Assembly: GCF_001500045.1 (NCBI RefSeq)
Contig: NZ_LQIX01000034.1
Span: forward strand, 62,001 to 126,000
Reading direction: 5' to 3'
Length of the DNA stretch: 64,000 bases
From: Mycobacterium sp. GA-1199
GTDB lineage: Bacteria; Actinomycetota; Actinomycetes; Mycobacteriales; Mycobacteriaceae
Both the position numbers and the translations under genes were made by a program. This document shows, piece after piece, positions 46,797-55,203 of this stretch (the first letter of the stretch is position 1; the number at the start of each line of letters is the position of its first letter). The notes beneath the pieces are model-generated. The model saw only the letters and a list, made by a program, of their open reading frames with translations, made no database searches and had not been told where the DNA came from.

Positions 46797-47648
46797 ATGT
46801 CCCCTCTTCGTGTCGCGGTTCCCAACAAGGGCACACTCTCCGAACCGGCGAGCGAGATCCTGTCCGAGGCCGGCTACCGTCGCCGCACGGACACCAAGGA
46901 CCTGACAGTCGTCGACCCGGCCAACAATGTCGAGTTCTTCTTCCTGCGGCCCAAGGACATTGCGATCTATGTCGGGTCCGGGCAGCTGGATTTCGGGATC
47001 ACCGGCCGAGACCTGGCCGCCGAATCGGATGCGCCGGTGCGGGAGCGGTTGGCGTTGGGATTCGGCTCGTCGTCGTTCCGGTACGCCGGTCCGGCCGGAC
47101 GCGATTGGCGGGTGGAGGATCTGGCGGGGAAGCGGATCGCGACCGCGTTTCCGAACCTGGTCCGAAAAGACCTGGCGGCCCACGGGATCGAGGCGACGGT
47201 GATCCGGCTCGACGGTGCGGTGGAGATCTCCGTGCAACTCGGCGTGGCCGACGCGATCGCCGACGTGGTGGGCTCCGGCCGTACGCTCGGGCTGCACAAC
47301 CTCGTCGCATTCGGCGATTCCCTGTGTGACTCCGAGGCGGTGCTGATCGAGCGGGACGGCGCGCCCGACAGTCCCACCGGCGCCCAGTTGGTGGCCCGTG
47401 TGCAGGGCGTGGTTCGTGGCCAGCAGTACCTGATGCTCGATTACGACTGTCCGCGCAGCGTGCTCGAAAAGGCGACCGCGGTGACCCCCGGGTTGGAGTC
47501 GCCGACGATCGCTCCGCTCGCCGACCCCGCGTGGGTGGCGGTGCGCGCTTTGGTGCCCCGCCGCGACGTCAACAAGATCATGGACGAACTCGCCGCCATC
47601 GGCGCCAAGGCGATCCTGGCCTCCGACATCCGATTCTGTCGCCTGTGA
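46797..47648 (+). CDS. hisG: HisG, ATP phosphoribosyltransferase (long form)
   Basis: HisG starts histidine synthesis by joining PRPP and ATP, and is feedback-inhibited by histidine. The 283-residue length is that of the long form with a C-terminal regulatory ACT-like domain (about 210-283). Motifs: LRVAVPNKGTLSEP, YVGSGQLDFGITGRD, and the PRPP loop region VSVQLGVADAIADVVGSG-type sequence (ISVQLGVADAIADVVGSG). I use ATG 46797 (MSPLRVAVPNKG). An in-frame ATG at 46764 would add eleven residues. Confidence 0.97.
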   Translation: MSPLRVAVPNKGTLSEPASEILSEAGYRRRTDTKDLTVVDPANNVEFFFLRPKDIAIYVGSGQLDFGITGRDLAAESDAPVRERLALGFGSSSFRYAGPAGRDWRVEDLAGKRIATAFPNLVRKDLAAHGIEATVIRLDGAVEISVQLGVADAIADVVGSGRTLGLHNLVAFGDSLCDSEAVLIERDGAPDSPTGAQLVARVQGVVRGQQYLMLDYDCPRSVLEKATAVTPGLESPTIAPLADPAWVAVRALVPRRDVNKIMDELAAIGAKAILASDIRFCRL

Positions 47649-47715
47649 TTCGGCGCGACCCCGTCCAGCCTGCGTGTTAGCGTCCGGAGGTCCATAACAC
47701 CGGCCGGAGGTCGCC

Positions 47716-48198
47716 ATGACGCAGGTCCTGATTCTGGTACTCGCTGTGTTGATCGGCGTCATCGCCGGCCTGCGCGCACTCACCGCACCCGCGGTGGTGT
47801 CCTGGGGCGCCCTGCTGGGGTGGATCGACGTGGACGGGAAATGGTCGGAGTGGATGGCTCATCCGATCACCGTCACCGTGCTGACCATCTTCCTGCTCGT
47901 CGAACTGGTCACCGATCAGCTGCCGAGCACACCAAGTCGTAGGACGGCGCCGCAGTTCATCACCCGGCTCATCACGGGTGCTTTCGCCGGCGCGGTGATC
48001 GGCAGTGCGTACTTCCACACGTTCAGTGCGCTCGGCGCAGGCGTCATCGGCGCGGTCCTCGGCACGATGGGCGGCGCGGCGGCACGTCAACGCTTCGCCG
48101 ACCTGCGCAACGGTCAGGACCGCCCGGGCGCGATCGTCGAGGACATCGTCGCGGTCGGCGGCGGCTTCCTGATCGCGTTCCTGGTCAGCCTGGTGTGA
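47716..48198 (+). CDS. DUF4126-family membrane protein
   Basis: A 160-residue integral membrane protein with about four hydrophobic stretches (1-22, 50-70, 82-100, 138-160) and the family pattern GLRALTAPAVVSWGALLGWI plus LVTDQLPSTPSR. It lies after hisE-hisG where M. tuberculosis has the conserved membrane protein Rv2120c. No function is known. Confidence 0.85.
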   Translation: MTQVLILVLAVLIGVIAGLRALTAPAVVSWGALLGWIDVDGKWSEWMAHPITVTVLTIFLLVELVTDQLPSTPSRRTAPQFITRLITGAFAGAVIGSAYFHTFSALGAGVIGAVLGTMGGAAARQRFADLRNGQDRPGAIVEDIVAVGGGFLIAFLVSLV

Positions 48199-48202
48199 AC
48201 AG

Positions 48203-49594
48203 ATGCCGCTTGAAATGACTGAAGTGACAGAACAATTCGACGCGATCATCGTCGGCGCCGGGCAGGCCGGACCACCACTGGCGGGCCGGCTGACGCAGGC
48301 GGGGCAGACGGTCGCGGTGATCGAACGCAAACTCGTCGGCGGAACGTGCGTGAATTACGGATGCATCCCGACCAAGACCCTGGTCGCCAGCGCGCACGCC
48401 GCTCACCTGGCCCGCCGCGGCGCTGAATACGGCGTCAGCACAGGTGATGTCCGCGTCGACATGGCGAAGGTCAAGGCACGCAAGGACAAGATCGTGCTCG
48501 GCGACCGCGAGGGCGTCGAGTCCTGGCTCGACGGCATGGACGGATGCACGTTCATCCGCGGCCACGCCCGATTCTCCGATCCGCACACGATCCGCGTCGA
48601 CGGCCGAGTGCTGTCTGCGGACAAGATCTTTCTCAACGTCGGCGGTCGCGCCGTCGCACCCGACATGCCCGGGCTCGCAGACATCGACTACCTCACCAAC
48701 GTCGGCATCCTCGAACTCGACACGGTCCCCGAGCATCTCGTCATCATCGGAGGTAGCTACATCGCGCTGGAGTTCGCGCAGATGTACCGCCGCTTCGGGG
48801 CCGGAGTCACCGTGATCGAGAAGGGGCCGCGGTTGACCTCGCGCGAGGACGAGGATGTCTCGGCCACGGTCAAAGACATCCTGCAAGCCGAGGGCATCAA
48901 CGTCGTCCTCGGTGCCGACGCGATTCGATTCACCAAGACCGGCAGCGGCTTCGAGGTCATCCCGAGTGACGGTGCGGCGCCCATCGCGGGAACCCATCTG
49001 CTTGTCGCGGTCGGCCGCACCCCGAACACCGACGACCTTGGGCTGGAGAATGCCGGGGTCGAAACCGACAGCCGCGGCTACATCGTCGTCGACGATCAGC
49101 TGCGCACCAACGTCGAACACATCTGGGCCATGGGTGACTGCAACGGCAAGGGCGCGTTCACGCACACGTCGTACAACGACTTCGAGATCGTCGCGGCGAA
49201 CCTGCTCGACGACGACCCGCGACGTGTCAGCGACCGCATCACCACGTACGCGCTCTACATCGACCCGCCGCTGGGCCGCGCCGGTCTGACCGAGGCCCAG
49301 GTGCGCGAGTCGGGCCGAAAGGCGTTGGTGGGCAAGCGCCCGATGACGCGGGTCGGCCGCGCGGTGGAAAAGGGCGAGACGCAGGGCTTCATGAAGGTGG
49401 TCGTCGACGCGGAGACCGAGCAGATCCTCGGCGCGGCGATCCTCGGCGTCGGCGGCGACGAGGTGATCCACTCGATTCTCGACATCATGACCGCGAAGAA
49501 GCCCTACACCGCGATCTCACGCACCATGCACATCCATCCGACGGTCAGCGAGTTGGTGCCCACGATGCTGCAGGAGATGACGCCGCTCACCTAG
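48203..49594 (+). CDS. FAD/NAD(P) disulfide oxidoreductase (mercuric/dihydrolipoamide-reductase-like)
   Basis: A 463-residue class I pyridine nucleotide-disulfide oxidoreductase. FAD loop IIVGAGQAGPPLAGRL, redox-active disulfide GGTCVNYGCIPTKTL (C-x4-C), NAD(P) loop IIGGSYIALEFAQMYRRFG, second FAD segment IWAMGDCNGKGAF, and a C-terminal HIHPTVSELVP with the His-Glu pair for the dimer-partner active site. It lacks the paired C-terminal Cys of true mercuric reductases. The substrate may be a disulfide or dihydrolipoyl group. ATG 48203, or ATG 48215. Confidence 0.9.
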   Translation: MPLEMTEVTEQFDAIIVGAGQAGPPLAGRLTQAGQTVAVIERKLVGGTCVNYGCIPTKTLVASAHAAHLARRGAEYGVSTGDVRVDMAKVKARKDKIVLGDREGVESWLDGMDGCTFIRGHARFSDPHTIRVDGRVLSADKIFLNVGGRAVAPDMPGLADIDYLTNVGILELDTVPEHLVIIGGSYIALEFAQMYRRFGAGVTVIEKGPRLTSREDEDVSATVKDILQAEGINVVLGADAIRFTKTGSGFEVIPSDGAAPIAGTHLLVAVGRTPNTDDLGLENAGVETDSRGYIVVDDQLRTNVEHIWAMGDCNGKGAFTHTSYNDFEIVAANLLDDDPRRVSDRITTYALYIDPPLGRAGLTEAQVRESGRKALVGKRPMTRVGRAVEKGETQGFMKVVVDAETEQILGAAILGVGGDEVIHSILDIMTAKKPYTAISRTMHIHPTVSELVPTMLQEMTPLT

Positions 49595-49601
49595 GCCGAC
49601 G

Positions 49602-50171
49602 ATGGAATACCGTCGAGGCATGCCCACGCCGTTGTCGAATTCCGATGCCTTGGCCGCCAAGGACGAGATCCGCGATCTCGTCCTTCAGTACTGTCGCGCG
49701 ATGGATCGCGGCGACATCGCGCTGGCCGCAACGCTGTACGAACCAGACGCCCGCGACGAGCACGGCTTCAACGCGACAAACACGGCCCAGGAGTTCATCG
49801 ACTCGATAGGAGTCTTACTCGGTGGTCTGGCGGCGGTTCAGCACAACGTCACGAATCACCTGATCCGGATCACCGGCCCCGAGACCGCCGAAGGGGAGGC
49901 CTACGTTGTCGCCTACCACCGTGCCGAGCGTGATGGCGTCGAGTATGTGCTGATCACCGGCGGCCGCTATCTCGACCGCTATTCCAAGCACGAAGGTCAG
50001 TGGAAATTCGCGCAACGCAAGTGCGTCGCCGACTGGACTCACGAGTTCTCGTCGCCACTCGCGACCGATGCCAAGAAATCGGTGTCGGGCAAGCTGGCCA
50101 AGGGGCGCATGGACGCCCAAGACCCCTCTTACGCGTTTTTCACCGCATTTCCGCGCGGGGAACGGGCGTAA
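49602..50171 (+). CDS. SnoaL-like (NTF2-fold) protein
   Basis: A 183-189-residue NTF2-like alpha+beta barrel protein with KDEIRDLVLQYCRAMDRGD..LYEPDARDEHG at the N-terminal helix and HNVTNHLIRI..AEGEAYVVAYHR on the strands, a pattern of SnoaL-like and ring-hydroxylating-type small polyketide/steroid-binding enzymes. His and Asp residues line the putative pocket. The substrate is unknown. Start ATG 49620 (MPTPLSNSDA) or 49602; the gap to the preceding oxidoreductase is small, so the two may be one unit. Confidence 0.85.
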   Translation: MEYRRGMPTPLSNSDALAAKDEIRDLVLQYCRAMDRGDIALAATLYEPDARDEHGFNATNTAQEFIDSIGVLLGGLAAVQHNVTNHLIRITGPETAEGEAYVVAYHRAERDGVEYVLITGGRYLDRYSKHEGQWKFAQRKCVADWTHEFSSPLATDAKKSVSGKLAKGRMDAQDPSYAFFTAFPRGERA

Positions 50172-50181
50172 CTCCTTACGA

Positions 50182-50466
50182 CTAGGTGGTCGTGAAGGGG
50201 TTGTGCTCGGCGATCAACTTCTCGATCCGGGCCTCATCGAGCCGCACCCGGATGGTGGCGGCTTCCTGCTGGTCGCGGATCACCTTGGCCAGCGTGAACG
50301 AACTGGTGACGAGAAACAGCGCCGTCATACCGAGGAACAGGCGCTGCCAGGGGTCGAGGGGAAGGAACAGAATTCCGCCGAGCAGTCCGAGCAGGCTGAC
50401 GCCGAAAGCGATTGCGGCTTGCAGGAAGTACGCGGCGGTGGTCCGCGAGGAGGTTGGTGTGTCCAT
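50182..50466 (-). CDS. YiaA/YiaB-type two-helix membrane protein
   Basis: A 94-residue protein with two transmembrane segments (about 12-35 and 41-59), an internal LFLPLDPWQRLFLGM turn and the characteristic TLAKVIRDQQE after helix 2, fitting the YiaAB two-helix domain. The tail is charged and cytoplasmic. The function is unknown. A 6-base inverted repeat lies about 30 bases upstream of its ATG. Confidence 0.82.
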   Translation of the reverse strand: MDTPTSSRTTAAYFLQAAIAFGVSLLGLLGGILFLPLDPWQRLFLGMTALFLVTSSFTLAKVIRDQQEAATIRVRLDEARIEKLIAEHNPFTTT

Positions 50467-50497
50467 GTCGCCAGCGTGCAGGCGCGGCCGACCACGT

Positions 50498-50515
50498 GGG
50501 TAGGTAGAACTACCC
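50498..50515. promoter_or_regulatory. Inverted repeat GGGTAG-N6-CTACCC in the YiaAB promoter region
   Basis: Perfect 6-base arms GGGTAG (50498-50503) and CTACCC (50510-50515) separated by six bases, 32 bases upstream of the YiaAB-type start on the minus strand. The size suits a dimeric regulator half-site pair. The regulator is unknown. Confidence 0.4.
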
Positions 50516-50603
50516 GAGCTTCCCGGTCGCGCGGATCACAAGGGCGACTGGCCGATCTCGGTCAACGCCCACACGAGGTGGCACTGCCACTGGAGATCGG
50601 CGG

Positions 50604-51401
50604 TCACGGGCGCCGTTGCACCAACAACGTCTGCGCCGAGGTGCCGATGAACCCCTGCCGGTCGAAGAGTTCGGCCGTGGTCACCCCGATACCGTCCGGG
50701 CCGATCGAGCCACGGGCGCGCACCGCGAAGTCGTCGCCCGTGGGCAGTCGGTGCAGATGCACAGCGGTGTCGGTGTTCATGAACACAAACGACTCCGGGT
50801 CCAACGCCGCACCTGCGCCGTTGGCGCTGTCCACCACCATCGCGAGCCGCTGCAACGCTGTCGTCGGCTCCGAATCGACAAGTGGGACAAGCGGACTCAT
50901 CCACACGACGTCTCCGGTCTCGCCGGTCTCGGCTTGCCTCCGCCAGCTCACCGTCTCCAGGTACCCTTTCGCGTCGACCCAAGCGTGCGGCACCTCCATG
51001 GCGGTGCCCTCGACGAGCGGGGGATAGCGGTCGGTGGCCGCATCGGCGGTGTCGCTGGTCGCCAACAGCCATGCCGTCACGCGGGCAACCGCGCGCCGTG
51101 TGCCGTCGGGCCGGTTCTGCAACATCTCGGCCACCATCAGCGAGATTCGGGCTCCCGGACGTTCGACCCACGCCCGAACCCCCACCTTCTCGACGGGTAT
51201 CGCGCCCAGGATGTCCAGGGTCAATCGACCGATGCGCAGTCCGGAATCGGCGGCCAGTTCCTCGATGCGCCTGGTCATCAGCGCCAACGGCGGTGAGCCG
51301 TGCTGAATTTCGGGATTCCAATTGCTGCGCGTGCCGTCGGTCGACTCGAAGATCTCGAACTCGTCTTCAGCGCCGATACGACGGTAGTGGCAGTCGATCA
51401 C
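50604..51401 (-). CDS. Acyl-CoA thioesterase-family (double hot-dog) protein
   Basis: A 265-residue protein of the thioesterase/TesB-like double-hot-dog class widespread in mycobacteria: GTRSNWNPEIQHGSPPLALMTR in the N-terminal half (the HGG-like loop), ALTLDILGAIPVEKV-type strand (RLTLDILGAIPVEKVGV), and FVFMNTDTAVHLHRLP..IGTSAQTLLVQRRP in the second half. It should hydrolyse acyl-CoA esters. The GTG at 51401 overlaps the stop of the RecB-like gene as GTGA, so the two are coupled. Confidence 0.82.
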   Translation of the reverse strand: MIDCHYRRIGAEDEFEIFESTDGTRSNWNPEIQHGSPPLALMTRRIEELAADSGLRIGRLTLDILGAIPVEKVGVRAWVERPGARISLMVAEMLQNRPDGTRRAVARVTAWLLATSDTADAATDRYPPLVEGTAMEVPHAWVDAKGYLETVSWRRQAETGETGDVVWMSPLVPLVDSEPTTALQRLAMVVDSANGAGAALDPESFVFMNTDTAVHLHRLPTGDDFAVRARGSIGPDGIGVTTAELFDRQGFIGTSAQTLLVQRRP

Positions 51402-52285
51402 GCGGCGGGCTCCGCGGCGCGAAGCACGATGTCCTCGGCGGTCGGTGACCCCTCGTCGGGTGCCTCGGGCCAACCCGGATACGGCGGCGGGGTTCCGCCG
51501 AACACCGGGCAGTGCGCGTGGTGGGCACACCAGTCGCACATCGCCGAGGGCTGCGGGCGGAAATCACCTGTGGCCCCAGCGTCCTGGATGGCCCGCCAGA
51601 TGGCGGTCAGGGTCTTCTCGAACCGCAGCAGCTCCTCGAGGTCCGGGGTGTAGTCGAGGATCTGACCGTCGGCCAGATACAGCAGCCGCAGCCGTGCGGG
51701 CAGCACACCACGCGACCGCAGCAGCGCCACCGCGTAGAACTTCATCTGGAACATGGCCTTGAACTCGGCCAGCGCCCGCGCCTCGGGCGGCGCGTTGCCG
51801 GTCTTGTAGTCGACCACCCGCATCTCACCCGTCGGGGCGACGTCGATGCGATCGACGAAGCCGCGCAGCAGCGTCCCGTCCGCCAGCTCGACCTCGACGC
51901 GCTGCTCACAGCTGTCCGGGTCGAAGCGGGTGGGATCCTCCAACCGGTAGTAGCCGGCCAGCAGGTCGCGCGCCTCCGCCAGCAGCGCGGCCCGCACCTC
52001 GGGGGCGAACTCGTCGGCGAGGCCGGGGTGCTCGGCGACGATGCGGTCCCAGGCCGGCTCGACGAGCGTCATCGCGGTTTCCGGACGGCGTTGGGCGGCC
52101 GGCAGCGCGTACAGCTGCTCGAGGGCCGCGTGCACCACCGAACCGCGGACCTGGGCAACCGAGGACGGCTCGGGAAGCCGGTCGATCGCGCGGAAGCGGT
52201 ACAGCAGCGGGCACTGCTTGAAGTCGGCGGCCCGCGAGGGAGACAGCGCCGGGCGCCGCAGCTCCTGCTCACCCCGGTCGTTCAT
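51398..52285 (-). CDS. RecB-family exonuclease (PD-(D/E)XK, probable Fe-S)
   Basis: A 295-residue stand-alone nuclease of the RecB/Cas4/AddB type. Nuclease motifs: LSPSRAADFKQCPLLYRFRAI at the N-terminus, FVDRIDVAPTG, and VVDYKTGNAP (D..K of PD-(D/E)XK). A conserved Cys in FKQCPLLYRF and three near the C-terminus in MCDWCAHHAHCPVF give the C..C-x2-C-x5-C pattern of Fe-S-binding Cas4/AddB nucleases. The role is probably in DNA repair. It starts at ATG 52285; -10-like TAGGCT lies six bases upstream, suggesting a leaderless transcript. An IS110-type element sits directly upstream. Confidence 0.85.
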   Translation of the reverse strand: MNDRGEQELRRPALSPSRAADFKQCPLLYRFRAIDRLPEPSSVAQVRGSVVHAALEQLYALPAAQRRPETAMTLVEPAWDRIVAEHPGLADEFAPEVRAALLAEARDLLAGYYRLEDPTRFDPDSCEQRVEVELADGTLLRGFVDRIDVAPTGEMRVVDYKTGNAPPEARALAEFKAMFQMKFYAVALLRSRGVLPARLRLLYLADGQILDYTPDLEELLRFEKTLTAIWRAIQDAGATGDFRPQPSAMCDWCAHHAHCPVFGGTPPPYPGWPEAPDEGSPTAEDIVLRAAEPAA

Positions 52286-52344
52286 AGCGCCAGCCTAAGA
52301 CCGGTGTCCGACATTTAGCCTCTGTGTGAGTTCACGGGCAGGTC

Positions 52345-52535
52345 CGAGGGTCCGACTGGGACACGTGGTGATCCCTGAGATTTGAACGGCCTCCCGTGGA
52401 CTTTGGTGTCTGGTCGTGCGGTGTCCTTGTTCGGGAACTTGGAGCCAGCCCGTGGGTGTGGACTCCTGCTTAGAGAATGTCTGGGCCGTGGCCGCGGCGC
52501 CCCGTCACCTGGTCATCTGAAAGCGCTAGTGGCAG
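52345..52535 (+). ncRNA. Presumed bridge (seek) RNA of the IS110 element
   Basis: IS110-group elements with a long non-coding left end encode a bridge RNA there, with two loops that pair with target and donor DNA. This region has the right place and size and clear fold potential: GGACAC (52359-52364) pairs with GTGTCC (52421-52426) enclosing a 56-base loop, and GGAG...CTCC brackets 52441-52466. I did not identify the guide sequences, so this is inference from family knowledge and position. Confidence 0.35.
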
Positions 52536-52544
52536 GAGGGTTTT

Positions 52545-53951
52545 GTGGTGGCATTGACGTTGGGGATCGACGTCGCGGTCCGGGCTGCGCACCAGGCGAC
52601 GCTGGCTCGTGACGGCAAAACGGTGTGGCGGGGCCGGAAGTTCTTGACCCGCCCCGAGGACCTGGAGCGGGTGTGGGCCGATGTGGGTGCCCAGGATCCC
52701 GCTGAGCTGACGGTGGTGGTCGAGCCCACCAGAAACGCCTGGATCGTGATCGGCGAGTGGTTTCGCCGGCGCGGCGCAACGGTGGTGATGGTGCCGACCA
52801 CGCAGTCGGCTGACTTACGTAGGTACTACTCCAAACATGCCAAAAACGATCGGATCGACTCGGAGCTTTTGGCCCGGCTGCCGTTGCTGCACCCGGAAGG
52901 ATTGCGTCCCTACACCGGGCAAGGCCCAGCTGATCCGTTACGGCGGCTGACCAAGCAGCGTTCCACGATGGTCAAGCGCCGCACCGCGGTCTATGCCCGT
53001 CTCGATTCCCTCATCGAGCTGTTGGGACCGGCCTGGTATGCAGTGCTGGGCTCCAATTACGGCAACGCCGCGCTGGAATTTTTGGCCCGTTACGCCGATC
53101 CGCACGCGGTGATCCGGCTCGGCCAAGCCAGGCTGGCCAGGTTCTTGGCCACACGCTCGCGCGGCAACTGGCGCGACGAGCATGCCGTCGGTCTGATCGC
53201 GGCGGCCAAAGAAACCCTGCTCCTGTGGAATGTCGACGGCACCGATGGGATGGACTTCGCCGAACTGGCCGCCGACATCGCCCACGAAGCCGAACAAGCA
53301 CTGTTTTTGACCCGTCAGATCAAAGAGATCGATGAGCGCATCGCCAACCTCTACGCCGACGCCGACCCGCATGGGATCGTTGCGTCCGCACCCGGGGTCG
53401 GTCCCACCATCAGCGCGGTCATTGCCGGGCGGATCGGTGACCCGCACCGTTTCACCTCGCTGGCTGCGATCCGCGCCTACACCGGACTCATCCCGAAGGT
53501 CAGCCAATCCGGGGTGGCTAAAACCGAGTCGTCGATCACCAAGGCAGGCGATCCGCTGCTACGCGAAATGCTTTACACCGCAGCTGATCAGGCACGCAAA
53601 GTCGATCCCCAGTTTGCCGCCAAGTACCACCGACTGATGGCCGGAAACCGCCACCACGACTCAGCGATCTGCCATCTGGCCACCATGCTGATCACCCGCA
53701 TCGCCACCTGCATGCGCACCGGACAGCCCTACCAGCTGCGCGACGTCGACGGCACCGCGGTCACCGAATCCCAAGGCCGCGCCATCGTCAAACAGCGCTA
53801 CCAACTCGATCCCCGCCAACGCGATCACGTCCGCCACAAACTCATGCGCGAGCGACGCAAAAAGGCGGGCCAGGAGTCACAGAAGTCGCCAAGCGCTCCA
53901 ACATCCCAGCCCGCTAAACGCAACCCTACGACAAACCCACAAGTGGCTTGA
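52545..53951 (+). CDS. IS110-family transposase (DEDD recombinase)
   Basis: A 468-residue IS110-type recombinase. The RuvC-like tetrad is complete: Asp9 (TLGIDVA), Glu60 (VVVEPTRN), Asp102 and Asp105 (KNDRIDSEL). The C-terminal Transposase_20 domain carries the HhH-like PGVGPTISAVIAGRIGD..FTSLAAIRAYTGLIPKVSQSG and the catalytic-Ser region TKAGDPLLREMLYTAA. No stops or frameshifts are seen, so it is probably active or recently active. A strong RBS (GGCAGGAGGG) precedes GTG 52545; GTG 52548 is next. It cuts and pastes the element guided by the RNA made upstream. Confidence 0.93.
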   Translation: MVALTLGIDVAVRAAHQATLARDGKTVWRGRKFLTRPEDLERVWADVGAQDPAELTVVVEPTRNAWIVIGEWFRRRGATVVMVPTTQSADLRRYYSKHAKNDRIDSELLARLPLLHPEGLRPYTGQGPADPLRRLTKQRSTMVKRRTAVYARLDSLIELLGPAWYAVLGSNYGNAALEFLARYADPHAVIRLGQARLARFLATRSRGNWRDEHAVGLIAAAKETLLLWNVDGTDGMDFAELAADIAHEAEQALFLTRQIKEIDERIANLYADADPHGIVASAPGVGPTISAVIAGRIGDPHRFTSLAAIRAYTGLIPKVSQSGVAKTESSITKAGDPLLREMLYTAADQARKVDPQFAAKYHRLMAGNRHHDSAICHLATMLITRIATCMRTGQPYQLRDVDGTAVTESQGRAIVKQRYQLDPRQRDHVRHKLMRERRKKAGQESQKSPSAPTSQPAKRNPTTNPQVA

Positions 53952-54014
53952 CCTTCGTTAGGAACTCAACCCCCGATACCCGCGGCGGCGCGTCAACTGG
54001 CAGGCTGAACGACT

Positions 54015-54848
54015 GTGCCAAGGACCGGTCCGTTCGCCGTCGGCGATCGGGTGCAGCTCACCGACGCCAAGGGTCGTCACTACACGATGGTGTTGACGCC
54101 CGGCGGGGAGTTCCACACCCATCGCGGCGTCATCGCCCTCGACTCCGTGATCGGGCTGCCCGAGGGCAGCGTGGTCAAATCCACCAACGGCGACCAGTTC
54201 CTGGTGCTGCGGCCGCTGCTCGTCGACTACGTGATGTCGATGCCGCGCGGCGCCCAGGTGGTCTACCCCAAGGACGCCGCCCAGATCGTGCACGAGGGCG
54301 ACATCTTTCCCGGCGCCCGGGTGCTGGAGGCCGGGGCCGGCTCCGGCGCGCTGACGTGCTCGCTGCTGAGGGCCGTCGGCCCCGACGGTCGCGTGATTTC
54401 CTACGAGGTCCGCGAGGACCACGCTCACCACGCCTCGCGCAATGTAACGACCTTCTTCGGTGAGGCCCCGGTGAATTGGGAGCTGGTGGTCGCCGACCTG
54501 ACCACCTACAGCGGTCCGGAGGTCGACCGCGTCGTGCTCGACATGCTCGCTCCGTGGGAGGTCTTGGGCACGGTCGCCGATGCACTGGTCGCCGGCGGCG
54601 TGCTGATGGTCTACGTCGCGACCGTCACCCAGTTGTCGCGAGTGGTGGAGGCGCTGCGCGAGCAGCAGTGCTGGACCGAGCCGCGGGCCTGGGAGAGCAT
54701 GCAGCGCAACTGGCACGTCGTCGGGCTTGCCGTGCGCCCGCAACACACGATGCGCGGCCACACCGCGTTTCTGGTCAGCGTGCGCAAACTGGCGCCGGGC
54801 GCGGTGGCGCCGATGCCGCTGCGCCGGAAACGCCAGCTCGGCAGCTGA
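54015..54848 (+). CDS. trmI: TrmI, tRNA (adenine58-N1) methyltransferase
   Basis: SAM-dependent class I methyltransferase making m1A58 in the tRNA T loop; the M. tuberculosis homologue Rv2118c is a structurally known tetramer. The 277-residue protein has VQLTDAKGRHYTMVLTPG..FHTHRG at the N-terminal beta domain, LVDYVMSMPRGAQVVYPKDA, and the SAM site VLEAGAGSGALTCSLLR and ISYEVREDHA. The GTG at 54015 is preceded by CAGGCT eight bases upstream, a likely -10 for a leaderless transcript. The promoter side now borders the IS110 element. Confidence 0.95.
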   Translation: MPRTGPFAVGDRVQLTDAKGRHYTMVLTPGGEFHTHRGVIALDSVIGLPEGSVVKSTNGDQFLVLRPLLVDYVMSMPRGAQVVYPKDAAQIVHEGDIFPGARVLEAGAGSGALTCSLLRAVGPDGRVISYEVREDHAHHASRNVTTFFGEAPVNWELVVADLTTYSGPEVDRVVLDMLAPWEVLGTVADALVAGGVLMVYVATVTQLSRVVEALREQQCWTEPRAWESMQRNWHVVGLAVRPQHTMRGHTAFLVSVRKLAPGAVAPMPLRRKRQLGS

Positions 54849-54879
54849 CGGTGCCGGGCTGACGGCCACGTCCGGGCGA

Positions 54880-55197
54880 TCAACCCGGTGGGGCGCTCCT
54901 GCAGTCGTCGCTGCTGCGCCGCAGGCCGCGGCGCACCGACAACAACTCGAACTCCGGACGCGCGGCCACCAGACGCTCGGCGGCGTCGAGCACCTCGACG
55001 ACATGACCACGGTCGGCGGCCACCAGAGCCACTCCGACGTTGGCCCGCCGGTGCAAGTCCTGGGCGCCGGTTTCGGCGGCCGAGACGGCGAACCGGCGGT
55101 GCAGTTCGGCGATCACCGGCCGGATCGCGGAGCGCTTCTGCTTGAGCGAGCGCACGTCGCCGAGCAGTAGGTCGAATTCGAGCCAGCCGATCCACAT
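54880..55197 (-). CDS. DUF503-family protein
   Basis: A 105-residue member of DUF503 (WIGWLEFDLLLGDVRSLKQKRSAIRPVIAELHRRF, NVGVALVAADRGH, SVRRGLRRS). The family is a small alpha/beta fold seen next to rbfA/infB in firmicutes, with no settled function. Here it lies between trmI (convergent) and the lppK-like lipoprotein gene, four bases after the latter's stop, so it is probably in that operon. Confidence 0.88.
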   Translation of the reverse strand: MWIGWLEFDLLLGDVRSLKQKRSAIRPVIAELHRRFAVSAAETGAQDLHRRANVGVALVAADRGHVVEVLDAAERLVAARPEFELLSVRRGLRRSSDDCRSAPPG

Positions 55198-55203
55198 CGG
55201 CGG

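Larger units (their letters stand above)
52320..53985 (+). mobile_element. IS110-family insertion sequence (ends approximate)
   Basis: A DEDD transposase gene (52545-53951) preceded by about 220 non-coding bases, lying between the divergent recB-like and trmI genes, which are adjacent in M. tuberculosis (from memory). The element has no terminal inverted repeats that I can see, as expected for the IS110 group, which recombines at a short core dinucleotide without target duplication. The exact ends cannot be fixed without a second copy; the left end must lie between about 52290 and 52345 and the right end between about 53952 and 54010. Confidence 0.75.

Noticed and set aside
52288..52451. GCCAGCC shared by the recB-side flank and the IS110 left end, considered as a bridge-RNA target guide
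   Set aside because: A 7-base match in GC-rich DNA is expected by chance, and the matching right-side guide could not be found. Element ends are not known well enough to test it.
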